From contig BTPG01000005.1 in assembly GCA_036245525.1 (NCBI GenBank), positions 121,232,417-121,296,416 of the forward strand: a stretch of DNA of 64,000 nucleotides. The letters run 5' to 3'. The notes below the pieces were generated by a model. It saw only the letters and a list, made by a program, of their open reading frames with translations, searched no databases and had not been told where the DNA came from. The stretch's first letter is position 1. Every line of letters starts with the position of its first letter. The position numbers and the translations under genes are program-made. Shown piece after piece: positions 41,643 through 51,739 of this stretch. This stretch comes from Semisulcospira habei. Lineage: Eukaryota; Mollusca; Gastropoda; Semisulcospiridae.

Positions 41643-43524
41643 CAGAGGTGCCTACCCCTCTTAGACCATTTTGTGTAATGGACTGCTTAAAAATGTGTAT
41701 TTTGTGTAATCATTTCAGCGCAACACGCAACAACAAAAATACACCACAGCAAACAAATTTAAAATAAAGACATTTATCCACGCTATTTTATTCACACGAT
41801 ATCAGGTATCGCTGTAGTACGTTTGGGTTTGAAGTTGTGAATAGTATTTGTGAAAAAAAAACTCTCTTTTTTGTAAAAATATGGTCATTTTGGACATATT
41901 TCTTGAGCTCTTGTGACCCTTGACTTTTCACAGGGATAAACGAAATTAGTGTGCATATAAAGGTCTTTTCATCAGGTATCTTTGTACCAAGTTTGGGTTT
42001 GAAGTTGTGAATAGTATTTGAGAAAAAATAAATTATGTCCCAAAATAGCTATTTTTGATATATTTTTTGATCCTCTGTGACCTTGACCTTTGTAAGAATC
42101 TGTCACTAAAATTGGCATGTTTAAAAAGGTCTTGCCACAAAGTACTCTTGGGCCAAGTTTGAAGACTGTAGCTTCGATAGTCTCCGAGAAAATGCCAACG
42201 TTAAAGTTTACCACGCACGACAGCGGGCCGCTGGCTCAGAACAGTCACTTTTGCTTCGCACGTGAGCCAAAAATGTCTTTCGTGCATGACAGATCGCTGT
42301 TACATCAGTAACTAAAAAGGGCATCTGTTACTGCGACACGTTAGTGTCACCCATGCATTTCCAGTATGCCGATACACTGTAAGGCTCCTACTTGGTCACC
42401 AGCCGCAATGTTTACACCTGCCACTGTACGGTATATCCACAGTCTGGACAACATGTTATAAGCGGCATTGAACGATGTTGAGTCTCATACACGATCGGAT
42501 GGAAGTACCAGTGTTGAAAGACATTGCACGTACTACACGTGTGACCAATGTGTGTCGGTGTACGGCCAAGGTGTAGCATCAGAGGAACGGAATATCAATT
42601 AGAACCTCCAAATTCAGCTTCAGAATCAAGCCGTACATCATTGCCGTTGTCAGTGCCTCAACCGTCGATCGCTCTAGCTGACACTGCCAACACGTGGTTA
42701 TGCTGCCACTCGCGGTAGGTGGGCACACATGTCCCAATACATCAAAGCTATCTGCTTTTGAAACCACGTCTCCAAACACAAAATTTTATCACTCCGAATA
42801 TCTACATATTCACTCGCCATTTCGACCGTAATACGCATGCTAGCGCCGCAAAGCTGACTGCATACAACGTACAAAAGTATGCACGCACTGTCAGGACCCT
42901 CACGGTAGTGTAAACCGATGATATGTCAGTGCGAAGTCACCACACGCGCGGAAAGGCTCGCGTATCAGCGGGTGCGCGATATAAAACACCTGACACCGCT
43001 GTAGCTGTTTTCCGGGCTGCACGGTATACGAGACCGCCAACCAGTACAGCGGTTTGCCGGGCCGAAAGGGTTAACGAAAAAGTGCTTTATGTCAGCTTTG
43101 GCATGTACTACTGCCTTGGCCCCGCGGACTCCAAATGTCTTTGAATATCATACTTTTGTACGCACCACTGTGATAAAACGCACGTTTCTGCACACGTTGC
43201 ATGCATTTGTAGCAGAGGAGACCTCTGCTATCGCTATAGTTACTACCCGTGAGTCAGAGTTCAGTGTACGCTTGGCGCGCTGTGTGCGAGTATTTTTTTG
43301 GCTGGGCAGTTTGTAGCGGACTACGCGCGCAAAGCTCAGTGACATAGTCTCTGGTTTCAGAGGCTGGGAGTCTATAAAGCGGCCGATCTTCAGTCCACAA
43401 TTAGCCCCCCCCCCCCCCCCCCCCCCCCTGTAAATTGCGTATTTTAGAGGAACTGGTCGTACTCGCGTAATTTGAGCCGAAAATGCGTAAAATTACGAGC
43501 TAGCGCGTAAGGTAGGCACCTCTG
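41643..43524. mobile_element. inner TIR element nested in 41041-43712
   Basis: CAGAGGTGCCTACC at 41643 and GGTAGGCACCTCTG ending at 43524, flanked by TTTCTG on both sides. Carries the tandem repeats at 41800-42200 and a poly-C tract near 43407-43428. No coding capacity seen. Confidence 0.55.
41800..42200. repeat. degenerate tandem repeats of about 150 bp
   Basis: Three diverged units share GTTTGGGTTTGAAGTTGTGA or its variants, a TGACC(C)TTGAC block and AAAGGTCTT. The rest of the inner element (42300-43400) shows no gene. Confidence 0.65.
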
Positions 43525-43713
43525 TTTCTGTCCAAATTTAGGGCACCGGTGTGGGTTGCTTCCCTTGGCCCAAATACGAAACTGCCGAGTAGAGCTAGCT
43601 GTAGCAGACGAATTATTTTGCGGGCCAAGTGGGCCCTTTGTTTTTCAACTTTCCGAGCCCGAAAGAAATTTTGCGGGTTTTTGGCCCCGGGCCCCCGCTA
43701 ATTTCGAGCCCTG

Positions 43714-44800
43714 CATATCTTCTCGTACCCAGTGTCGCGGCGTTACCTGCACTTCGACTTCCACAGGGTGCTGTGACAGTTCGGGCCCTACCTTGGACTT
43801 AACCTCAGCCCGTGGGTCTTCACCGGGATTCTCCGAGGTGTCTCAGGGTTCCGACAAGCGGCCTCCAGCCCAACTTCCAACTACCCGGATGACCGGCTTC
43901 TCCAGAACCAGATGGCGAAAGCATAGGAGGGCACAGATTGCTGGCTGACTCTGCTCCGCCGACGCGGATTCCTGGTCAATGGAGGCAAGTGGGGAACGGC
44001 ACGCAGGTTACCCACCTAGGCGTGGAGTTCCTGACCGACATCAACCGGGTACGACGCCCCGAAGGCCGGATACAGAAGATGGCGGAGGCGGCACTCAAGT
44101 ATCTCGCGTGGAAGCTCTCCCCGCCGGGTCTGGCCCCAGCTGTCAGGCCTACTAAGCGCTGCAGCGGATCTTCTACCCATAGGCAGATTCTACTCTCGGC
44201 CGATACGGCTGCATCCGCTTCGGCACTGGCGCCTCTCCTCGGTCATGTCTCACCTCCAGCGGTGGATGGACAGTCCCTAGTAGCGTCGGGGGTACCTCTC
44301 TTCTCGTCACCGCCACAGCTCCCTATCCGCATGGACGCAAGCCTCTCAGACTGGGGAGCGCACCTGTGGCCGGAGTTGTCACAGCCTCGGGCAGCTGGAT
44401 GGGGGAACACGCAGACATATCAACTGGCTGGAGATGAAGGCGGTGTGGCTGGCTCTCGCCAGATGGGAGGAACGACTCGCGCAACAGGAAGTACTGGTGA
44501 TCTCCGATTACCCGACGGTGGGGGTCTACTTTCAGGACCAGGGGGGAACGCGCACACCCTCCCCTTGCATCCTCGTATACCAAGTCCTCCGGTGGTGCGG
44601 GGATCGGGACATCACTCTGCGGGCACAGCACATCCCAGGCCAGCTCAACGTACGTGCGGACTCACTTTTGCGACGGGGCCAGCTGCTTCTCACAGAGTGT
44701 TAACTGCGCCCAGATATCTTCCAGCTACTCTACGCGCATTGGGAGATGCCGATAATCGACCTGTTCACTACTAGGTGGAACAGGAATCTGCTTCTTTTGC
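43714..44800 (+). pseudogene. RT and RNase H relic of element D
   Basis: RT resumes in the block after the first catalytic Asp, reaches a SNYPDDRLL remnant of the YLDD motif near 43880, then FLTDINRVRRPEGRIQKM. RNase H: RMDASLSDWGAHLWPEL near 44330, NWLEMKAVWLALARWEE, LVISDYPTVGVYFQDQGG, VRADSLLRRGQLLLTE. The first Asp of YLDD is displaced by Pro and frames change repeatedly. Confidence 0.78.
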
Positions 44801-44989
44801 CTCCCCCATAAACCTGGACCGTGGACGCGCTCTCCATCCCGTGGGATGGACTCCTTGCGTTCGCGTTCCCTCCCACAATGCGGGTACCAAGGTGCTCCAG
44901 AAGCTCAGGGGCGGCATTACAATACAGAACCTCATGGCCTATTCGGCTGGACCAGGAGCTGGACCACTGTCCTCCTGAGCCGTGCTACA

Positions 44990-46143
44990 GATCCCCCTGC
45001 TGAAACTTCCCGCACCGCGAACGATGCTCAAGCAGCCCCGGCAGCAACTGTTGCATCCGTGCACGGAACGACTGTGGCTGCACGCTTGGAGATTGTCAGG
45101 CAGGCCCTCACACCAAGAGGCTTCGCAGGTGCAGCAGCGGAAGCAATCGCAACGGCTCGGAGGGTCTCTACCCGTAACGTATATGAAGGAAAGTGACGAG
45201 TAATCCAGGCCTGGCGCATAGCTGAGCGACTCGCCACACGGACCGAACTAACCCCCCACTTGGCCGAGTTCTTCTGTGGTTATTCCCCAAGCAGAACCGT
45301 GCCCCCCATCACCATCCGGGGTTACCAGGCAATGGTGACAGACTCTTATCGACACCTGCCACGGCCGGACCCGGGCACCTGCAAAGACCTCTCAGATCTG
45401 ATGGCGCACTTCGATCTGCATACGGCCGGCTCCCGCTTATTGATTCCTTGCTGGGACTTGTCCAGGGTGCTCACCTGGTTTGACTCGGAACAGTTCGAGC
45501 CCCGACCACTTACGCGACTTGGAGACCTAACCAGGAAGACCTGATTCCTGCTCGCCCTCGCTTCAGCCTCTGGGGTTAGCAAGATACACGCCTTCTCGGG
45601 GCGTCCCTCCTGTCTCCAACTCAGGGCCGATGGCTTGGTGCAGCTCCTCACCGACCCTAACCTAGCCAAGAACCGCCTCCCAGCATACGCGTCGCAAGGC
45701 TTGATCGTCCATCTGCACAGGGCTGCGGACCAGTCCCGGGAATCCCGTCGACAGGACCCTGTCAGGGCGCTTAAAGTGTACCTGCGCAGAACTAAGCCAC
45801 TAAGACAAGGGTGCTCACGCCTATTCCTGCCCTTGGCTCCGGGCAGACGAGACATCTCAGCGCAGACGATCCCTTCCTGGCTACACTGAGTCATCCGGTC
45901 TGCGTACAAAGAGCTCTCCCCAGAGCAGGCCAGGACGATGTGCACCGAGCACACAAAGTAAAACAGTGGCTGCGAGCATCGCCTTAACCGCAACTGCGTA
46001 GTGAGGGACATTGTGGCAGACATGGGTTGGCGGGCCGAGTCTACCTTCGCCCACCTCTACCTGCAAAATCTATCCGGCCAGCACGACTAACTGGCCCTAG
46101 TGGGGGACATCTCGGCGGCTCAGCACTCCTTCCCGGCGCCATG
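44990..46143 (+). pseudogene. tyrosine recombinase relic of element D
   Basis: ARLEIVRQALTPRGFAGAAA near 45090, RNVYEGK followed by a stop, PPITIRGYQAMVTDSYRHL, WDLSRVLTWFDSEQFEP, then SASGVSKIHAF where the catalytic Arg of SRVSELHAL is now Gly, then RQDPVRALKVYLRRTKPL, a damaged HxxR block near 45950 and FAHLYLQNLSGQ (Tyr block) near 46050. At least four stops or shifts. Confidence 0.8.
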
Positions 46144-46284
46144 GGTAACGCCTAGCTAAAATTGTCGGGAGTGGGCGCGTAGGAGGGGGGGGGGGGGGGG
46201 CCTTGATAGTTAACGCACGGAAGTGCTCGGGCATGGAAACGGTGTACTGAGAAATGCGGCACCCTCCTCCTATTCACCATTCTT

Positions 46285-46624
46285 CCTATTAGTAATGCCA
46301 TCGGTAAAGATTTTGAGAAAATAAATGGATTTTTCTCTAAAATGTATTTTTGGGAAAAATACTTACCGTTGGCATTACTCAGAGGTCCCTCCCTCCTACC
46401 CTGCTTGCCGCAGTGGAGCTAAGGCTCAGAGACTGGTGGGAAACTGTGAGCGCGCCACCGGATAGGGAGGCGGGGGAGGCTACTCGGGGTCTCGGTAACG
46501 ACTCCCTAGAGTCGCCTCCCCGGTTGGGGTGTACACAACGAGTTTTTGGGGCTAAAATTGGTATGCTAAGCAAACCATTCCCAGTAGTAATGCCATCAGT
46601 AAGTATTTTTCGAAAAAAATCCAT
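46285..46624 (+). repeat. element D ICR and right inverted terminal repeat
   Basis: ICR 46290-46380: AGTAATGCCATCGGTAAAG, joint GAGAAAATAAATGGATTTTT, ACCGTTGGCATTACT. Right repeat about 46400-46624 is the complement of 11763-11880 plus 37007-37090. It ends 135 bp before exon g. Confidence 0.9.
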
Positions 46625-46759
46625 TTTTTATCTTTTTGTTGCATAGTATAGCTCTGACTTGATATATATGATGTGCTGATTTTATTTATCGTAGTTGATG
46701 GGGTCCATAAAATGTCCACTCAGCTCAATGTTTTATGTTTGAACTCGTGTGATATTCAG

Positions 46760-46872
46760 GTGGGCATTTGCCGGCCAGGTGATTATGGCTCTGACTGTTC
46801 TCACCTCAACCTGCATAAGACCTTCTGCATTCCTCACGGTGGAGGTGGCCCTGGAGCAGGACCCATCGGAGT
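46760..46872 (+). CDS. GLDC: GLDC exon g (PLP-lysine exon)
   Basis: 113 bp, acceptor ATTCAG, donor GTAAGT. Encodes [20 protein letters not shown] then [17 protein letters not shown]. The Lys codon at 46817-46819 in NLHKTF corresponds to the lysine that forms the internal aldimine with PLP (Lys754 in human numbering), and the Gly-rich loop follows. All key residues are present. Ends two bases into a Val codon completed by exon h. A foldback element starts 9 bp after the exon. Confidence 0.98.
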
Positions 46873-46881
46873 GTAAGTGTA
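46873..46881 (+). repeat. 9-bp target duplication that is also the exon g splice donor
   Basis: GTAAGTGTA here and again at 47321-47329, flanking the foldback element exactly. The first copy is the 5' splice site of exon g. Confidence 0.88.
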
Positions 46882-47320
46882 GCCGAGTTGGTACACCTCA
46901 CCCTGTGCCTAGCACTAGCAGCCCCATTACTGTGATTTTCGCACTTGTCCGGTCACTTGGACTGGTCCTGTGCACTAGATTTACTTAGAGCATGTGTTCT
47001 CTGCATTTGTAATGAGCAATCTCGAGAAAGAATTACATTACATTTGACTATCATAGCACTACTACTGTAACTATCATGGTCGATCCACATCTCTTTGTAT
47101 TGTGTCTGAAAATTCCTCACAATACATGTTGCAGTTGACAAATAGTGTGGCGCCTAGCAATAATATAGAATGTACGAGACCACACGAGTGTTCAAGCCTA
47201 CCTGCAAGCGCAGTTCTAGTGCACAGGACCAGTCCGAGCGAGCAGACAAGTGTGAAAATTGCAGTAGTGGCGCCACTAGTGCATTTAACATAGATACAGG
47301 GCGAGTTATACCAACTCAGC
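46882..47320. mobile_element. Mutator-like foldback element at the exon g donor
   Basis: 439 bp with ends GCCGAGTTGGTAC and GTATACC-type AACTCAGC (complement GCTGAGTTGGTAT). Arms of about 100 bp (46882-46980 and 47213-47320) are complementary, sharing for example GGACTGGTCCTGTGCACTAG. The 9-bp duplication and long terminal inverted repeats fit Mutator-like non-autonomous elements; the superfamily is an inference. No ORF. Confidence 0.8.
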
Positions 47321-47859
47321 GTAAGTGTACGTATGCTGCACATCTGCTGACAGTTTATTTTCTCAAAATCATTACCGATGACATTACTAATTGGAACCTT
47401 CGCTTAACTGATCATTTTTAATTTTAGCCCAAAACCTTACTGTGTCCCTCCTCACAGGGGAGGCAATCACTGGGGTGCCATTACCAGGACACCCCGAGTG
47501 GCCTCCCCTACTACCATATCCGGTGGCGCACTCACCCTTTCCCGCGAGTGACTTCGCTTAGCTCTGTTAGGCTGGTCGTGTGCACCTCGTGCTCCGACTT
47601 TGGATTGTGTGTACTCTACTTTTGTGATTCTTGGTCCTATGGAAGGAAAGAAAAAAAAAAAGAAAGAGGATATTATTCTGTGCTTGTGTGGGTTGTGTGG
47701 CTTCTGTGTTCAGACATGGACAGGTAAAGCTTCGATTACTACCTCAGCTGGTGTTTGACCAGGCGACGGCATTTTCCGAATTGTATGTACGCGACCGTTC
47801 GGGAACTCTGACCCTCCTTGAGACTCCGAGCACTTGCAGGGCCTTTTTGTCTGTCTTAT

Positions 47860-49900
47860 GTTACAGTGCTCAGGTTAGGACCTGCACCCTGTTTGGCGAA
47901 TTCCAGTGGCCTAGTGATGTACATGATGTCTGTCTAACCTGCTCTGGCTGTTCCTCCAGTTGACCGTGCGCGCTATGCGCTACGTGGAAGGAAGACCGTT
48001 GGTCACTACTATGGGCCTTTTACAGGAGAGAAAGGCCGAGACGCAAGAGAGCGTCCATAGCCTTGAATGTGAAACAGAGAATCGCAATTTCAGACATCGT
48101 GTGTTGTCGGCGCAAAAAAGTCCTGCTACCCCTACCGGTGCTTCGTGCAGAGCTGCCTCATCCTGCGCAGACGATTGAGCCTAATATCAGCTGACAGGAT
48201 TCGCCATCCTGCACAGCACCAAGAGCTCAATTATACCCTTCAATCGACAGAAAGGGAAATAGGCCAGGCAGGTGTTCGCCACCCTATGATTGGTAAGGCC
48301 TTTGAGAGCTCGGTCCCCCCGCAGGGATTACGTTGGGTCACACGGAATCCCTCTTGGCAATAAGAGGACCCAGGCAGCAGAAGCAGGGGACCCCCCCCTT
48401 GGAGTTGATAGTGCCCTACTTCCGTAGGCCGGACCAGCGCCTGGACAGGGTCACACCTTCGGGACCTCTCTCGGAGAGGGAAAGGATGTCAAGACGCCAA
48501 CTTGATAAGCCACATAGTAAGATTTTGGGGTCCAGAGATAGAGAGTGGCGCCACAGGCGATCCACTGGCGATGATAGCCTCCTTCGGGAGAGGACCAGTG
48601 TGGTCAGTTCCATGAGCTGTCGTATGGAGAGTTCTAATAGACGGCGGACCCCCGAAGCACAGACATACCAAAGGGTTTGATCTTTGCGATCGAAGGAACG
48701 GTCACAGTGTGTGGAGTCTACACGTGGCAGAGACTGTAATCGTGTTGACGTCTCGGCTTCTCGCTCTTCTTCGTCGGATCGGAGGACTAGTTCAAGCGTC
48801 TTGCACCAACGGACTTCGTCACAGAGTTTCCAGCTAGGTGCAGCAGATCCTCGGACCAGTTGGGCAGCCGTCGGTCTACTCAGGAGACGCAGGTTTGACA
48901 ACAGCGGGACGGCGCACGGCAGTTACCTTTCTCGTGATGATGTCTCAACTTCCCTCTCCTCTTCGCCGGACTGGCGGACAAGTTCAAGCGTGGTGCGGTA
49001 CGGACCTCGTCTAGACACCAGGCTTCAGAGACTCCAGGTAGGAGCATCAGACCTTAGGACCAGTCTGGCAGCACCGGCGCATTGCGACGTCAGCAGCGTG
49101 TTCTCGGACATCCTTTGACGGAGGCGCCTTTACGGGGACACCGACGCAGCCGACGGCGAACCACACCAGATCGTTGAGCCGGTTTGGCAGAGATGGCGCT
49201 TACGTGGAGGCGCAGCTTTGCCGTCAGTGGCGCGACCACTCGAATGACGACCGATGGATGGAGGCGGCTCCCGTTGACACCGAGACAACCACATCTCACC
49301 GCACGGCGGATGACGAGGAGGTGCGCAGTCTGACTAGGACACTGACGCAACCGCACGGGTGAACCACAGCAGATCGCCATGGGGACCGCTCTTACGCAGA
49401 GATGCAGCTTCGACGTCAGCGGCGGGACCACGCGGATGACGACCGATGTACGGAGGTGGCATCCCGTTGACACCGAGACAACCTTTTTCTCAGTGAACGG
49501 CGGATGACGAGGCGGCGCGCAGTCTGACGGGGACACCGACGCAGCCGCACGGGTAACTGCAGCAGATTGTCGGACGGACTGGCGGTGACTGCTCTTATGC
49601 GGAGACGCAGCTTCGATGTCAGCGCCGGGACCACTAGGATGATAGCCGATGGATGGAGGCGGCATCCCGTTGACACCGAAGCAGCCCGCGCCGGGGGATC
49701 GCGCACCATGTTCTTCTCTTCACTCGGTACTAGGACCGGGAGCGACGGCCACATCAGCGCACCACGGATGAAGAGGAGGCACGCAGTCTACCTGTGGAGG
49801 ACTCAGTGTCAGCGCTGGGAGAGGAGGTTGAGCGTCCGACTTCACTTGTGTCGGCGATGGTCTTCATTCCGCTGAGGGTGGCAGTGATAAAGAAGGAAAG
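47860..49900 (+). pseudogene. gag-like relic of element G
   Basis: Cys/His motif near 47878: TCTLFGEFQWPSDVHDVCLT, CSGCSSS, then a frame break. An Arg/Ser-rich region follows. It is replaced from 48740 by tandem ~200-bp repeats and has no continuing frame. Confidence 0.7.
48740..49690 (+). repeat. tandem array with a period of about 200 bp in gag of G
   Basis: Five diverged units begin near 48740, 48937, 49137, 49338 and 49542. The last three share GACACCGACGCAGCCG, GATGACGACCGATG and GTTGACACCGA; the first two share GGACTAGTTCAAGCG-type sequence. Confidence 0.75.
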
Positions 49901-50029
49901 AACGCACCAGCGGTGTTATGCGACTCTCTCCTAGTTGTTCCTGTAACTTCTTGGTGGTGGACTAGGATGCCTTGCTATGGGTCCTGGTGTGCCGCGGAGC
50001 GACTTCCCCCACGGACCTAACCATAACCA

Positions 50030-51125
50030 GGGAAAGCAGTTGGCCGAGTTTTTCCTGTGGCTTTTCTTCAGACAGAATTGGCTCCCATCACCATCTGGGG
50101 TGATCTGGCTATGGGGGCAGACACGCACAGACACCTGGGACGGCCAGATCTGGGAGCATGCAAAGACTTGGCAGATCTGAGGATCCTTTTGATCTACAAC
50201 GCCCGACCTCACGCACGTTGGTTCCACGTGGGGACCTGTTTTGGGTGTTCACCTGGCTCAACTCCAAGAGTTTGAGCCTCTACCTTTAGCACGTTTGGGA
50301 GATCTTACCAGGAAGACCTTTTCTCAACTTGCACTTGCCATAGCTGCGTGGTTAGCGAGATCCATGCCTTTTCGGTACATCCCTCTGTCTCCTATGCAGG
50401 ACCGATGGATCGGTACAGCTGCTGAAAGACCCTGCCTTCTTGGCTAAGAACCGAATTCCTACGTCAGCCTCTCAAGTCGTAACAGTCCGACATCTCGGGG
50501 CGACTGATCAGCCACAGGACTCACGCCTACAGGACCCTTTCAGGGCTCTTAAAGTGTATCTGCGCAGAACTAAGCCACAAAGACAATGGCGTTCACGCCT
50601 TTTCCTGCCCTTGGCTCCGGGCAGACGACACATTTTGGCACAAACAATCTTGTACGGGCTACGCTGAGTGATTCAGCCGGCGTACAAGAGCTCGCCCCAG
50701 AGCAAACCATAATACTATGCGCACCCGGGATCATGAAGTCCTAGGAGGGGTAGCGAGCGTCGCAAAAGGAAAGATTGCCGGACTGTGCAGTGAGGGATAT
50801 CACACCTTTTCCTGCCCTTGACTCCGGGCAGATGAGACATTTCGGCACAAACTATCTTTGGCCTGGATACTTTGGGTGATCCGTTCGGCGTATAAAGAGC
50901 TCGCCCCAGAACAAGCGAAAACGATGCGCATCCAGGCTCATGGAGTCCGAGCAATGGCAGCGAGTACCGCTTTTGACTGTAACTGTGCAGTGAGGGACAT
51001 GGTGGCAGCTGTGGTTGGCGGGCCGAGTATACCTTCGCCCGCTTCTACCTAAGAGACATATCTGGCCAGTGCACCTATCTTGGCTTGTGGGGGACATCTC
51101 GGCGGTGCAGCACTTCCTGCTGTAG
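50030..51125 (+). pseudogene. tyrosine recombinase relic of element G with internal duplication
   Basis: LAEFFLWLFFRQNWLPSPSG near 50040 (binding domain), LAIAAWLARSMPF where SRVSELHAL stood, DPFRALKVYLRRTKPQ, then a segment of about 206 bp (from CTTTTCCTGCCCTTGGCTCC near 50599) repeated at about 50804. After it comes a kept HxxR block HGVRAMAASTAF, and the Tyr block is damaged. Not functional. Confidence 0.75.
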
Positions 51126-51244
51126 GTTCGCCTACCTAAAATTGTCGGGAGTGGGTGCATAGGGAGGGGCCTCGATAGTACGCGCTCTGCACGGGCAATG
51201 GGAGGGGTTCCAAACTTGCGGCACCCACCTCCTATTCGCAATTC

Positions 51245-51290
51245 TTCCAATTAGTAATGTCATCGGTAATGATTTTGAGAAAATAAATAA
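51245..51290 (+). repeat. element G ICR, first half (split by F)
   Basis: AGTAATGTCATCGGTAATG and GAGAAAATAAATAA. The second half, TTCTTTAAAATATATTTTTT, resumes at 57058-57061 after F. Confidence 0.9.
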
Positions 51291-51739
51291 ATTTGTTTTC
51301 TCAAAACACATTACCGATGGTATTACATTGTGGAAAAGCCCTTAGCTAGCCTAATTTTAGCCAAAATTTGGTTGTGTCCGTATAAGGGAGTGTTGGCAGG
51401 AGTGGGGCGCCATAGACCAGGTCATGGCCTGAATAGCCTCCCCTTATTCCCACCCGGTACGAGAATACCCGTCATCCCTCAGTTTTAGTTCTTAGCTAGC
51501 ACTAGGAAGGTTGTGTCTGTTCGTGCTCTGCGTTTTTGAACTTGGACCGGTCGTCCTGACCTTGGTTGACTGTGAGCTGGGAACTTGGAACTTGTGTACT
51601 GTGGAGCTTGAGTCGTTTTGGGACTGCTTGTGCTCTGCTGGGCCGGTTCTCTTTCGTCGACTTGGGGACTCACTTGCCGACGGAGTTTGGCTGTTGGGAC
51701 TTCGAGCTCACTCGACCTTTCACGGTGACGAGACTTACC

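Larger units (their letters stand above)
41041..43712. mobile_element. 2.7-kb TIR DNA element, non-autonomous, in RT of D
   Basis: Ends (C)AGGGCTAGAAATTAAC and CTAATTTCGAGCCCT(G), with subterminal GGGCC-rich arms. Flanks share GCATATC (41034-41040 and 43713-43719), and the RT reading of D resumes at once. Termini resemble hAT-type elements, but the duplication length (5-7 bp by eye) does not settle it. No transposase frame: the longest ORF is about 80 codons. Confidence 0.7.
11763..46624 (+). mobile_element. DIRS-like retrotransposon D, split by nested insertions
   Basis: Outermost layer of the nest in intron 6. The left tip ATTTATTTTCTC is at 11763 and the right tip ends near 46624. The left terminal repeat is cut at 11880 by the Jockey-like LINE and resumes at 37007; read together, the two pieces are the complement of 46400-46600. 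Own sequence after the LINE: leader, gag relics 37675-39609 and 40241-40620, RT relics 40640-41040 and 43714-44300, RNase H to about 44800, recombinase 44990-46143, ICR and right repeat 46285-46624. It also contains an RTE fragment, a MITE and a TIR element. Old and inactive. Confidence 0.88.

Noticed and set aside
41900..42120. TGACCTTGACCT blocks as nuclear-receptor half-site repeats
   Set aside because: They are part of degenerate tandem repeats in a transposon; sequence resemblance alone is weak evidence for a regulatory role.
43389..43440. poly-C tracts across the window as a functional motif class
   Set aside because: Runs in unrelated introns and elements differ in context; slippage or assembly error is a simpler explanation except where copies agree in position.
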